NCBI GenBank assembly: GCA_041941305.1
Contig: JBGTQJ010000026.1
Span: forward strand, 1-64,000
Source: JANSWP01 sp041941305
GTDB taxonomy: Bacteria; Bacteroidota; Bacteroidia; Chitinophagales; Saprospiraceae
Length of the DNA stretch: 64,000 nt
Direction: 5' to 3'
Below are positions 41,401 through 47,713 of the stretch, piece after piece. Every line of letters begins with the position of its first letter. Positions within the stretch are counted from its first letter, which is position 1. The notes beneath the pieces are model-generated. The model worked only from the letters and a program-made list of their open reading frames with translations. It searched no databases and was not told where the DNA came from. The position numbers and the translations under genes were made by a program.

Positions 41401-41505
41401 GGCCAAATAAACTCTGGTGAAGTAGAAGATTATTTAATTTCAGTAGGTTGTCCTTTGGAACAATGCCTTCCTACTCATATTGATATAGATTTAGGAGGGC
41501 GTTGA
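32446..41505 (+). CDS. Giant SBBP-propeller/PKD-like/DUF11/GEVED surface protein (3,019 aa)
   Basis: The signal peptide ends near residue 37 (KTYAQ). Eight SBBP-type blades of about 60 residues (about 43-518) share DFPVT(N/D)GS and YVGGSG motifs and should form a beta-propeller. Then come roughly eight PKD/Ig-like units (about 525-1552: YSWSP, TYTLTVT), two short Cys-rich units (CTIENI, CICDINI), a region of about 270 residues unlike its surroundings (about 1755-2025, NWGSI-like start GQFTIDWGAIGF), further Ig-like stretches, two DUF11 units (about 2311-2585, the second FDLALDKHL), SdrD-B-like units and a GEVED domain (about 2828-3003: IDWNGDGDFDD, SGEVEDYLI). It ends CPLEQCLPTHIDIDLGGR with no recognised T9SS domain. 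It is probably a surface adhesin. Confidence 0.92.
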   Translation: MKQIMCLVSFQVGLKINVLTLLFILCISPIYQKTYAQTSINFSSYFGGDGSDVGAKMIVENGETHILASTTSTDFPVTNGSTHSGSSDILYVKLDNAGNISVAAYVGGSGAQEPVDFAVFNNEIFILCTSDLLGFPVTDGSSFGGGDLDFVYTKLDNLGNIVFATYLGGSGGEKSAFFEVSNGELYFYFHTAATDYPVTDGSTHAGSQDLLVMKKDNDGNTLFSTFIGGSGSESSQDMQVVGDEIYLLATSSSTDFPVTDGSSHNGSTDLVVLKLDVSGNISLATYIGGSSNERGGRFAVSGDKVYIIGTTSSTNFPVTDGSTFGGSSDLVYIKLNSLGNIEVASYHGGNSTESGVVMELVNDEMHIFGTTRSSDFPVTNTSNAVNGEDLFYSKFSNSGVLLYSITFGGTDKESAREMVILNNEVHFFGHTGGNDYPVTNGLAPSGSNDFFYTKLDSNQEIEFSTFLGGSNSETSTDMSVIDDNIYLLGHHNSADFPTTNGSDLQGSRSMTYSILNLCPTGYLGNNTVTPSSQNVCQNGLVAQIVGEKIAIPANSLPTLYRNGVASAQNEIVTEYQWQEATSVGGPWTNIPGAIQQNYTPNPIVVSRYFRRIASTTDCCGNTIINTSDVASVLVSGNLAPTVDAGGVFNTCPGNTITIGGSPSATGGTTPYSYEWMAGASSTIISTVSNPGVTPSGNGSTIYTLTVTDNSGCQQIDQAIVNAYETYAGPDVGFCEGTTGVQIGGSPVAGLAGVTYSWSPVTNLSCTDCAQPIASPLVATPYTVTLTIPVTGGGTCSTTDNVLVSPVNAPTTPDFAGPDVTICLGSTATLGEAAEAGFGYTWAPGNYLTVNNTAQTTFQPGSLSMPSPNPITYYVTAEKEGCVFVDETVAAVIEARAGDDGCGPRYLGEPDRTPNIMETFSWTKISGTGNFTGVTDEDRVPVSATPSGSTTFQLDVTYNAHTCTDQVIVPPCGCTLDVDVEAPFDCPDFGLNGGDVKLIARAADIFSSDPDLFTYSWSPADGLSATTGREVYLTDDVQRTYTVTMTSPFDPTFMCTDNISVNNPAWSLPVFNSSDETECSGVPIQIGDSPVAGYAYEWTGESLSSTTVSNPVATALATTNYFVTVTDVLSGCITKDTSTVTVPDPIANAGPDLQVCDNGVVTLGSMTSQPNTSYSWSPAGANWQNGTDQNSPAPDVLVAINTSFTVTVTDTPSGCTSTDDMEVIVGTPIAPFTLPGLSYCPSDVTPLTLGSTAPGGGGYMYSWSPASLVSNASMQMPTVNDPKPGSETTFTLLVTNSDGCEQTGTQTITPNDTPFTAGSSQSICTGETIALGSAGNPTGGGINYSWNPTIGLSSSTSPNPTFSTSTVGTYDFTLTKTEGTCTNTSTVSIIVNEYVLPAMSSTTVCQGTCVEIGTSSEVGVQYYWSPTTNLSDPNIANPVSCVNASTTYTLTAIGLNGCPDTGEVLVGVNPVQAPTVTIPTVTECLGSTGVTFNPGVSPMATYDYVWSPNDGTLNNIYSATPEVFLTGVGSKTYDVTVTNTSNGCSSSGTAYLTVENCACTIENITLSPSGCDPSNSTYDLTVMLTYNSPPAGDLTINVDGTDYNVSPTGISPETFTINNLSASGNSTINVNATFVGDNSCTISGSYSTPSNCICDINITSIALDPCVGSNPGTTDLTATISWENAPGGEDILVTLADSSNLTINVSGGLMSPQSITFNGITADGSANNLITAAFISTGSCSTSSTYNLPCNNCNTGQFTIDWGAIGFIEDVNNPIHEDTYIDNVNYEANPYHGFATSTGGITANWQSQSFSDISGSGIGITLHFSPNPIGSIGGSSTTGPNLYGGTGGSNPDCQVTGNDALRMVNDKQGTITLFTAILTFDEPVIIDEYIIGSMSQIASNFENGLIRAFTGPMGSGTTVPASTYQNISDLSDDSSLIHNLGGSGCSTVNLLANIELDAPSSNNTYHFIGKNNQSSGHYGRVKFGWSTPVQSIAFSTWMTASSNFDDRTYTSAPHSVIFAPLTFSRCNSCNLDLISDFEGTCADNGTVSNGTDDYLTFSIAPNGTGIGAGYSVTATQGGNPITITLNAGGAATGISYGSSTIFRTPVGTAGGGDITVTVTDSDYGTCNTSFTLTDPATATLAAIGSDPTTCAGTDGQIEFTFSNVPDGSYTINYLDGAMTVQSFDNVSVTSNMATVSGLAAGIYNNLNITISGCTSTEDIDITLSDPPLPACSISGGSSVFANSTGNIFVAPTGMTSYLWSISGNGTINGSNSTDTVRVDADLSGSFTLTLDIEDAKNCMNSCNQLINIESLIDLSIDKSVDNVVADIGDTVIFTLIVQNEGPSTGTGIQVTDQLPSGLSYISDDGGDYMANIWTVNDLVPGASDTLLIEAEVLASGSYQNDAEITAANETDVDSEPGTGNMSDDYSDGIEDDDEDSVEITPTLNFDLALDKHLSNGQASLVDFGDDICYTIVINNQGDITADEIEICDLLPKGLIISPNDTSNWSGSSPDTLYHTLPGTIAPGDSDSVTIKLRVLYGGSGASLVNTAEIFGNKDSDGNGVIDEDSVPNNGEEMEDDIADESITLLSHDPSGFIYCDKTGLIVTGGTISVTGPSGIPNDPTEVDIIADGSNGYYEWFAIGPVGNYSITYNHPNGHAFSPVKTPTAPLYMIPTAPPNITLGSDTLSGYLSDTTFSNNPYYLNFEIEPGDAFVLLNNIPVTCVFLGSIICEDDDLNETDDGNEPAFANVMVRLYDCADTINPIDTTLTDVNGQYRFDGLASGDYRVQVVAPSGYRIISTQADTVGADGFMSCVNLNLGECDTTKSVCFRTIPYDWGDLPDGSSGTGNGDYQTTSANNGPSHQIITGLKFGSSIDEESDGQESTAADGDGNDEDGFGFPLTLNFNRNTIIRRPLDIMNMTGITAYLEGWIDWNGDGDFDDTGEMIVDLSDDGAGNFGLTRITITVPGNAVHNQALGVRFRLSNTDNMTPYGQINSGEVEDYLISVGCPLEQCLPTHIDIDLGGR
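32570..34000 (+). repeat. Eight SBBP beta-propeller repeats
   Basis: Eight in-frame units of about 59 residues occur. Each has a (Y/F)xGG(S/D)x(S/G) turn, a hydrophobic strand pair and an (S/T)(D/N)(F/Y)PVT(D/N)G motif. The last unit (ADFPTTNGS) runs into a Cys-containing linker. This is the N-terminal head of the 3,019-residue protein. Confidence 0.85.
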
Positions 41506-41521
41506 TTTTTATAAATAAATA

Positions 41522-41574
41522 CTCCAGGCAGCATTAATTGATAAACATCAGTTACCTATTGATTCTGCCTGGAG
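41522..41574. terminator. Possible terminator hairpin between convergent genes
   Basis: CTCCAGGCAG (41522-41531) and CTGCCTGGAG (41565-41574) are exact inverse copies around a 33-nt loop, between the convergent 3,019-residue gene and the CNNM gene. The flanks are AT-rich but lack a clean T-run, so termination is plausible rather than shown. Confidence 0.45.
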
Positions 41575-41631
41575 CAATGTTATTTATTGGATGACGAAAG
41601 CATTATTTTATCTTGCCTTTTTGAGTAATAA

Positions 41632-42747
41632 TTAATCCTGATCCTTAATTGCATCTCCGATTAAACCCAAATCCTTTGCCCGCTTTTCCCAATTCTTCCT
41701 TGCCAATTGTTGCATATCAGCTGTATTGTCAAATTCATCCATAATCTCCATGCCGAGTAGGGTTTCAATGACATCTTCCATGGAAACGATTCCAGACATG
41801 CCTCCAAATTCATCAACTACCAATGCGATGTGCTCTCTTGTTTCCATCAAACGATTGAACAATTCAGGAACATTGATTTGCTCATTGACAATCAAAATTT
41901 CCCGCATAATATCTTTTAGTGGTCTGTCGCCTTCATCATTGATCAATGCTGTGAGTAAAACATCTTTCAAGATAAATCCAGAGATATGGTCTTTTGAGTC
42001 TTTAAAAATTGGGATTCTTGAAAAGCGCAGGTTTTTGTTTTCGTTGTAAAAATCCTGAATAGTCATTTCTTCTTTGGCAGCAATGACGACTGTTCTGGGA
42101 GTCATGATGTCTTTTGCCCGAATGGTATCGAAACGCAAAAGGTTTTGAATGATTTTGGATTCACCTTTTTGGAAAACGCCTTCTTTTTCTCCAATAGCAG
42201 CCATGGCAGTAAAATCAGCTTTGCTGAAAACACTCTTAGATTTGTCTTTTTTCAATTTTTTGGTAATAAATTGGCTCAACTTTACAAGGCCAATTATATC
42301 TAATAGCCAAATTACAATTCGCAGAGATTTTACAGTAAAGCCAGTCAGGCGCTGCCAATAATTTGCCCCAATAGTTTTGGGTATAATTTCGGAAAGAATC
42401 AGAATGGCTAGGGTCATTATTGTCGCAACAATAGCTTCTGAAGCAATGTGGATGGTTGTAATTCCAAGCGGAATGTCAATTCCTGTTCCTGATTCCCAAA
42501 CTTTGGTGGCCTGGCTACCTACTCCAATTGCACCCACTGTATGAGCAATGGTATTCAAGGTCAATATGGCAGCAAGTGGGCGGTCAATATTATCCTTAAA
42601 ACTTTTAATAAGTTTACCTACATCATTGCCTTTTTCAAGCTGGATTTGAGCATAGGCTGGTGTGATACTTAGCAAAACTGCTTCCCATACAGAACATAAA
42701 AATGAAAAAATGATGGAAACTAGAAAGAATAGAATCAATAATCCCAT
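41632..42747 (-). CDS. CNNM/CorB-type DUF21-CBS membrane protein
   Basis: The 371-residue protein has a DUF21/CNNM transmembrane domain (about residues 1-175). Its hydrophobic helices include LLILFFLVSIIFSFLCSVWEAVLLS, described here as the first membrane span with the family's small-residue pattern, and later IIPKTIGANYW. A Bateman pair of CBS domains follows (about 205-330: DIMTPRTVV, SRIPIF, GFILKDVLL and VVDEFGGMSGIVSMEDVIETLLG). Family members (YfjD, CorB/CorC, CNNM) are linked to Mg2+ homeostasis in the inner membrane. The C-terminal CorC_HlyC transporter-associated domain found in many relatives is missing or very short: the protein ends about 40 residues after the CBS pair. It has its own promoter-like -7 element 30 nt upstream and follows the LysM gene's terminator, so it is probably a single-gene unit. 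Confidence 0.9.
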   Translation of the reverse strand: MGLLILFFLVSIIFSFLCSVWEAVLLSITPAYAQIQLEKGNDVGKLIKSFKDNIDRPLAAILTLNTIAHTVGAIGVGSQATKVWESGTGIDIPLGITTIHIASEAIVATIMTLAILILSEIIPKTIGANYWQRLTGFTVKSLRIVIWLLDIIGLVKLSQFITKKLKKDKSKSVFSKADFTAMAAIGEKEGVFQKGESKIIQNLLRFDTIRAKDIMTPRTVVIAAKEEMTIQDFYNENKNLRFSRIPIFKDSKDHISGFILKDVLLTALINDEGDRPLKDIMREILIVNEQINVPELFNRLMETREHIALVVDEFGGMSGIVSMEDVIETLLGMEIMDEFDNTADMQQLARKNWEKRAKDLGLIGDAIKDQD

Positions 42748-42776
42748 TAGCTATGGTAGTCTTTTGTTTTAGGACG

Positions 42777-42784
42777 CAAAAATA
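42777..42784 (-). promoter_or_regulatory. Bacteroidota-type -7 element for the CNNM gene
   Basis: The minus strand reads TATTTTTGCG, matching the TAnnTTTG consensus, about 30 nt before the start codon and after the LysM gene's terminator. The -33 TTG element is not convincing at normal spacing. Confidence 0.55.
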
Positions 42785-42815
42785 GACTTTTCATCCAATG
42801 ATTTGAGATTGAATG

Positions 42816-42856
42816 AAAAAAATAAAGGTTCAATCACTTTTCGCATTTGAACCTTT
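42816..42856 (-). terminator. Rho-independent terminator of the LysM gene
   Basis: A perfect 10-bp stem (AAAGGTTCAA with TTGAACCTTT, arms 42847-42856 and 42824-42833) has a 13-nt loop. On the minus strand it is followed by a run of seven T after ATTT. It lies 31 nt past the LysM gene's stop. Confidence 0.85.
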
Positions 42857-42886
42857 CGTTTATTGGACTTTGATTACCGGTTAATT

Positions 42887-44476
42887 TTATTGGACGTATA
42901 GTTGTTGAGAGGGAAGTATTACTTCACCTTTCTTTAAATCATTCAACTTCCGTAAATCTTCAACACTTGTATTAAAAGCTTTGGCAATGCTAAATAATGT
43001 ATCGTTGGCTCTAACTACATAAATTTTTGTTCCCTTGGGTTTGGATTCTGCTACTTTTTTGGAGCTAAATCCGTCAACCAATCTACTGGTATCATCGTAT
43101 TGAGCAGGAGTGTCGTAAGGCTGTGGTCTTTTTACTGTGCTTTTACCTTGTTCAGGACAAATACAGTCTGAAGTTCTCAAAAGTTGTCCCGGAGTAATGT
43201 CTTCATCGTTTGCTAATCCATTCATCCAACGGAATCTGTCTTCAGTATAGCCATACAAGGTAGCTAACTTGCGAATAGACTCACCTCTTTTTACCCGATG
43301 GTAATCTTGATTATTCCTATATCGGTCAGTAGATGATTCCTCAATTTTCTCAGATTTTCGATTCCAGGACCAATTGGATTCTTTTTTTTCTTCATTATTG
43401 GATGTTTTATCACCAGTATTCACAGATGATGGCGGAAGCACATATAGTTCCTGGCCGGGACTAATTATATTTGATTGGGTCATATCATTCCAACTTTTCA
43501 CCTGAGCAACCGATACATTGTACCGTCTCGCAATACTGTAAAGGGTTTGTCCTGACTCTACAATATGTATTCCTTCTGTTTGAGCTTTTCCATTAGATCC
43601 ATCTGAGTTTTGATTCCACGACTTGTTTTTTCTTGTTTTTGAATTTGATTTTGAGGGAGAAGTATTTATTCTGGAGCGATCTTCAGAAGAAAATGAAAAA
43701 TCTTCCTTTGAGTTTGGTTTTTCACTTCTTCGATCTTCAAGGGAAGCTTGCATTTCTGTACATTTTCCACTTAGATACTCAGAAAAGGGTACATAATTAA
43801 TTTTATCCAGTTTGATGATATTCACCTTCTCACCACTTCGGAAGGAAGATGTAATTGCCCTTTTTTCAACAATGCCAATTTCAGGTATAATGGTCAATTC
43901 TTTATAATTGGAAGAAAGATAGCCATTAGATTTTCTTAAAATATAGCCTCTGGTGCACTGTTGGGTCAGTGTTCCTTCCATATACACATCTGATTTGGAT
44001 TCTGGTAGTGCAATATCAATTCCCGAAGCCAAATTTGTCAAACTAAAAATAAAAACGGCATCCTTTGAAGTTACTTCAACTGTTTGATCAATCTGCTCAT
44101 AAAAAGTAGCTTTTTTTACAGAGTTGATGTTATAATGGTTGTCATTTACACGAACAATATAAATTTTTAAATCACCATTGTTGATTTTTTCCAGCAACCT
44201 TCTATTGATCCTCAAATCATTGCAGGGGAATAATTCCTTAGGTTTTACCTTAGTCCATTTTTTATTTTCTTTATCTACTTCAAAAATGGCAGCTTTGTTT
44301 TCTCCTAACCATGCCTGGTAAGCAATCAGGGCATCACCTCTGGTATTGTCATTAACTAAATATTCATAACGCTCCATACATCCTTCTTCCAACTCAATAT
44401 AGAGGGTCTCGCACAAAGCGAAGGGGATACTCAAAATGAAGGCCACAAACAAGCTCATCAGTTGTAAGCGATTCAT
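42887..44476 (-). CDS. Exported protein with three LysM domains
   Basis: The 529-residue protein begins with a signal peptide (ILSIPFALC, cleavage near residue 22). A beta-rich N-terminal half with several Cys is not recognised. Three LysM modules follow at about residues 302-346 (VESGQTLYSIARRYNVS), 390-435 (VKRGESIRKLATLYGYT) and 485-529 (VRANDTLFSIAKAFNTS), joined by polar Ser/Asn/Lys-rich linkers. LysM modules bind peptidoglycan N-acetylglucosamine chains, so the protein probably sits in the periplasm against the wall. The N-terminal half may be the working part. No peptidase or glycosidase domain is seen. It is followed by a strong terminator. Confidence 0.88.
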   Translation of the reverse strand: MNRLQLMSLFVAFILSIPFALCETLYIELEEGCMERYEYLVNDNTRGDALIAYQAWLGENKAAIFEVDKENKKWTKVKPKELFPCNDLRINRRLLEKINNGDLKIYIVRVNDNHYNINSVKKATFYEQIDQTVEVTSKDAVFIFSLTNLASGIDIALPESKSDVYMEGTLTQQCTRGYILRKSNGYLSSNYKELTIIPEIGIVEKRAITSSFRSGEKVNIIKLDKINYVPFSEYLSGKCTEMQASLEDRRSEKPNSKEDFSFSSEDRSRINTSPSKSNSKTRKNKSWNQNSDGSNGKAQTEGIHIVESGQTLYSIARRYNVSVAQVKSWNDMTQSNIISPGQELYVLPPSSVNTGDKTSNNEEKKESNWSWNRKSEKIEESSTDRYRNNQDYHRVKRGESIRKLATLYGYTEDRFRWMNGLANDEDITPGQLLRTSDCICPEQGKSTVKRPQPYDTPAQYDDTSRLVDGFSSKKVAESKPKGTKIYVVRANDTLFSIAKAFNTSVEDLRKLNDLKKGEVILPSQQLYVQ

Positions 44477-44711
44477 AACATTATGGGTTTTGTTGAAATA
44501 AAATGCCTCGGCAGTGTAGCAGTAGTTTTCTCAGAACTTATAAAAACTGCTTGCAAAAACTGCCCATAACTTGCTATAGGATGGAGTTTAGAGGAGTCAA
44601 AGTACGGAAATAAACGGATTATTTCAAAGGAAAGGTATCCGGAAAGCAAAATGTTTTGAAAACACGGTACTTTATTTATCGCCTTATGGCTTTTTTATTG
44701 TCAGACAAATT

Positions 44712-45389
44712 TTAGGTTCCAATTTTCAGAATCCTCCCATTCCAGGTCGTTCTTGGAGCGTTGAACTGGACAAAATATACGCCACTGGGTTTTTCGAAAA
44801 CGCCAAGTTCTATTTCATTTATTCCGTTTTGAATATGGATGCTATCCTGGTTTGTCAAACCATTGGAATCATAAATCAGAATGGTCCCTTCACTTTGGGT
44901 TTGGCTAAGGAATTGAAGAAAATCTATTTGATTTGATGGGTTCCTGATTAATTCAACTTTATCGACAGGTTTCTCAATAATTAATTCTATTGGATCTGTA
45001 AACAGGGTAGTATCTTTTTTATTTATTTTTAATCGATATCTAATCAACTTGTTGAAAATCAATTTGTTATCAGCTTCCAGGTAACTAGATCCGGTTTCAG
45101 AGCTAAACGGCTCAATACCCACAATAGCCTTAAATTCTAAAGTATCAATTGCTTTTTCAACTTCAAAACTTAGAATGCCTTCCTCGGAGTTTGTTTCCCA
45201 TGTAAATTCTACAAAATCCTCTAATGCGGCTGCTAAAAAATTGAAGCCAGTGTTTTCAGGTTCTTCAGCCAATTCTATTGAAGGAAGCGCATGATTGATA
45301 TGATTGCTCAAATGTTCTTTAAAAACTTTGGAAGAACAAGCCGAAAGCAAAACACAGGAAAGTAATATGAATAGTCCTCTTTTTTCCAT
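44712..45389 (-). CDS. Lipoprotein with a T9SS type A-like C-terminal domain
   Basis: I start the gene at the second Met (45389), because the sequence MEKRGLFILLSCVLLSAC then forms a regular lipoprotein signal peptide with the lipobox LLSAC. The first in-frame ATG (45428) would put 13 extra residues before it. The body is beta-rich (FTWETNSEEGILSFEVEK) and unlike families I know. The last 75 residues look like a T9SS type A sorting domain: RNPSNQIDFLQFL, ILIYDSNG, INEIELGVFEKPSGVYFVQF and a basic end. A lipobox and a T9SS tail in one short protein is unusual. A TACTTTGA stretch (45418-45425 on the minus strand) is a weak promoter candidate and favours the inner start. Confidence 0.72.
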   Translation of the reverse strand: MEKRGLFILLSCVLLSACSSKVFKEHLSNHINHALPSIELAEEPENTGFNFLAAALEDFVEFTWETNSEEGILSFEVEKAIDTLEFKAIVGIEPFSSETGSSYLEADNKLIFNKLIRYRLKINKKDTTLFTDPIELIIEKPVDKVELIRNPSNQIDFLQFLSQTQSEGTILIYDSNGLTNQDSIHIQNGINEIELGVFEKPSGVYFVQFNAPRTTWNGRILKIGT

Positions 45390-45604
45390 TTCAAAAATCA
45401 ACACTTTTAACGCTGAATCAAAGTACATAAAAGAGAGGTGAATCGACAGTTTAAGATAAACTAAATTTAAAAAAAACTCAAAATGAATAGTTTAAAAGAG
45501 TTTTTGGAGCGCTCAAATGTAGGAACTTTTAATATAAAATGTGAGACAATTAATGTTAAAATTTTTGGGATTTGCCAACTATTGGTCAAATTGGTTGCTG
45601 GTTG

Positions 45605-45642
45605 CTGGTTGCTGGGTTGTTTACCAGAACCCAGCAAACCAG
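45605..45642. repeat. 14-bp imperfect hairpin with GTTGCTG triplication
   Basis: Arms 45605-45618 and 45628-45642 pair over 14 bp with a one-base bulge. The left arm grows out of three tandem GTTGCTG units (about 45593-45615). It lies just past the terminator of the HhH gene and may back it up. There is no gene in 45390-45716. Confidence 0.5.
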
Positions 45643-45675
45643 AAAAAAACAGGGCCCCGAATGAACGGAACCCTG
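45643..45675 (-). terminator. Rho-independent terminator of the OmpA-HhH unit
   Basis: On the minus strand CAGGGTTCCG and CGGGGCCCTG form a 10-bp stem (two G-U pairs) with a six-base loop, followed by seven T. It lies 41 nt past the stop of the HhH coiled-coil gene. Confidence 0.85.
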
Positions 45676-45716
45676 AATGCTTTATTTTAACGAAAGAAAA
45701 AACCTTGTTGTTAGAC

Positions 45717-46346
45717 CTAGCCTGGATCTTTACCTCCTTGCAAGAAGTCTTGGTATTCTTGCAATTCATCCCACTTTCCGGCAGCGGCTAATTCCCCTTG
45801 CTTAGGCCAAGTTTTTGGATCATGCATTTTGTAACGAGGACCGGCATCATTTAAAACTTTTTCTAAATCCTGAACTTTTGAACTCGATAACTGAGCAAAA
45901 GTGTGAATACCCGCCTCGTTTAGCAAACCTTCGATTTTTGGTCCGATGCCTTCTATCTTTTTCAAATCGTCTTTTGCTGCTGCAGCCATTGATGCAATTC
46001 CTTTTGCAGAAGCAACGCTGACATCGTCCCCGCCATTTTCGGCTTCTGTCAATTTATCTAATTTGCCTTGAAGAATGGCTACATCTGCTTCCAGACTCCG
46101 GACTTTGGAGCGCAGTGCCTTATTGTCCTTATCCAGCTGGTCGTGTTGGTATTTCAAGCTAGCGTGATCTTTCTCGAGTTCAGTATATTTTGCTTTTAAT
46201 TTATCATAATCTGCCTGAAGTGCAACATTCATTTTTTTATAGCGGTGCCAGAGTAAATACCCCAATAATAGACCAAGTAAAAACGCAACGATGAGCATAA
46301 TTAGAATCTCCCCTGTATGCGTTGCAAATGGATTATTTTCAAACAT
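45717..46346 (-). CDS. Membrane-anchored coiled-coil protein with HhH domain
   Basis: The 209-residue protein has an N-terminal transmembrane helix (ILIMLIVAFLLGLLLGYLLW, residues about 14-33). A coiled coil follows (about 40-100: KLKAKYTELEKDHASLKY), and the C-terminal domain contains LKKIEGIGPKIEGLLNEAGI and TFAQLSSSKVQDLEKVL. That last part is the double helix-hairpin-helix fold seen in DUF4332-like proteins and at the end of some ribosomal L21-associated proteins. In Bacteroidota such proteins are often encoded beside OmpA-family genes, as here: the OmpA-like gene ends 68 nt upstream on the same strand, and a strong terminator follows this gene. The HhH may bind nucleic acid or act as a protein contact; I cannot decide. 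Confidence 0.83.
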   Translation of the reverse strand: MFENNPFATHTGEILIMLIVAFLLGLLLGYLLWHRYKKMNVALQADYDKLKAKYTELEKDHASLKYQHDQLDKDNKALRSKVRSLEADVAILQGKLDKLTEAENGGDDVSVASAKGIASMAAAAKDDLKKIEGIGPKIEGLLNEAGIHTFAQLSSSKVQDLEKVLNDAGPRYKMHDPKTWPKQGELAAAGKWDELQEYQDFLQGGKDPG

Positions 46347-46414
46347 AATTTATTGATTTTGTTTTGTTTCTAAATTAGATTAATGTTTCTCATATTGAAT
46401 TGATAATCAGTCGA

Positions 46415-47257
46415 TTATTGTGACTTATTTAATTTCAATTCAGCACGGCGATTTTTACGTCGACCTGTTTCCGAACCATTATCAGCAACTGGTTGACTTT
46501 CACCTTTAGAATCAATTGAAATTCGGGAGGCATCAATTCCTTTTGAAAGCAATATGTCCTGTACATGCCTTGCTCTGGCTCTTCCTAGTGTAACATTGGC
46601 GTCTTCTTCTCCTACATCATCGGTATGACCTGTAATGGAAACTGTTTCTTCTGTTTGCTTGAGTCTTTCTGCAAGTGTAGCGAGGTATTCATCAACTTTG
46701 GGATCTGGCTCTTTTACTGCCTTGCTAAATGGAAACTGAATAATTACACCATCTGCTACCTCAACTATTTCGACGGTTTCTTCAGCTGTTGGTTCGATAT
46801 TTCCAAATGCTGCAGCGATGAAAGGATTTGTTTGTGCATCATCTGCAGCTTTTTCCAATCTTGAAGAAACGACCATCCGTTCTTCAGGGAGAAACGCTGA
46901 AAAAAGAGCTTTGATGTTATTTGCTCTTGCAAGTCCCATATTTGGGAAGCCTTCCGGTGCTGCTTCGCCCTCGGAATACAATCCTATAATATCCAGGATA
47001 TGACCTTCAGGTAATCCGGCCAAAAGAGAATCCCGATAAGCTTCAAAACCTGCCCGAGTTATCGCTTCTGGGTTTGCCCAGTTAAAAACCAAAGGTCTGT
47101 CGTCAGGCGCAGTGGCTGCATCATCTGCAGCGACTTCAGTGGTCTCCCCATCGGTAGGACATGCATTTTTTATTTTGCAAACATACCAGGGATGGCAAAT
47201 AAAACACCAGACTACAAATGCTCCTAAGGGAATTAATACTCTTAAACTTGTAGACAT
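46415..47257 (-). CDS. OmpA-family protein with a membrane anchor and tandem OmpA-like domains
   Basis: The 280-residue protein starts with a hydrophobic anchor (LIPLGAFVVWCFICHPWYVC). A low-complexity Ala/Asp linker leads to a first alpha/beta unit (about residues 55-140) that looks like a degenerate OmpA_C fold, with GLARANNIKALFSAFLPEER in the place of the usual helix. The second unit (about 165-280) is a standard OmpA_C domain: VSITGHTDDVGEEDANVTLGR, ARARHVQDILLSKGI and GRRKNRRAEL, including the Asp and Arg that bind diaminopimelate. It likely tethers an envelope structure to peptidoglycan. It is the first gene of a two-gene unit with the HhH protein. The anchor holds three Cys but no clear lipobox. 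Confidence 0.88.
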   Translation of the reverse strand: MSTSLRVLIPLGAFVVWCFICHPWYVCKIKNACPTDGETTEVAADDAATAPDDRPLVFNWANPEAITRAGFEAYRDSLLAGLPEGHILDIIGLYSEGEAAPEGFPNMGLARANNIKALFSAFLPEERMVVSSRLEKAADDAQTNPFIAAAFGNIEPTAEETVEIVEVADGVIIQFPFSKAVKEPDPKVDEYLATLAERLKQTEETVSITGHTDDVGEEDANVTLGRARARHVQDILLSKGIDASRISIDSKGESQPVADNGSETGRRKNRRAELKLNKSQ

Positions 47258-47713
47258 AGTATGTACGATTTGTTATGTGATAAGATAATTGAATTTGTTT
47301 AATTGAAAGGGTCTAATGACAACGTATTGATAATGCTGTAAATATAATTACTTTGTTTTGTAAATCTGAAAAATCAATTAAGATTATTTTAACATGATGG
47401 AAACTAATATTTTGGGTTACATATAATTTTTATTCATTTATTCTAAAATTCTGAATTTTCAAGAATATCATTTTTTGTCCATGCCCAGGAGCTGCTCTAA
47501 TTTGATTCATAGGATCAAATGGGTATTTCCTTCATGGGAAATTAAACATCTGTCGAAGTTCCATTCCTATTTTTTAAAACTAGGAGTCCAATTCCTACCT
47601 TTGTAAATATTAGGGGTGACCCTTTTGGAGTGGTGTATTTACCTTGTATAATATCTCGATTTGTAAAAGCATATTGCAATCATTCAGAATAAAAAACTAA
47701 AACATAACTGAAC
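47258..47713. other. Divergent intergenic region
   Basis: This 456-nt spacer separates the divergent OmpA-like gene and a small plus-strand gene. A plus-strand TACCTTTG at 47596-47603 fits TAnnTTTG and could drive the 154-residue gene with a leader of about 105 nt; the -33 partner is unclear. I see no hairpin with a T-run and no coding remnant. Confidence 0.35.

Noticed and set aside
45483..45791. Plus-strand open frame over the HhH gene terminator
   Set aside because: It crosses two hairpins and the end of the real gene, and its translation is low in sense-like composition.
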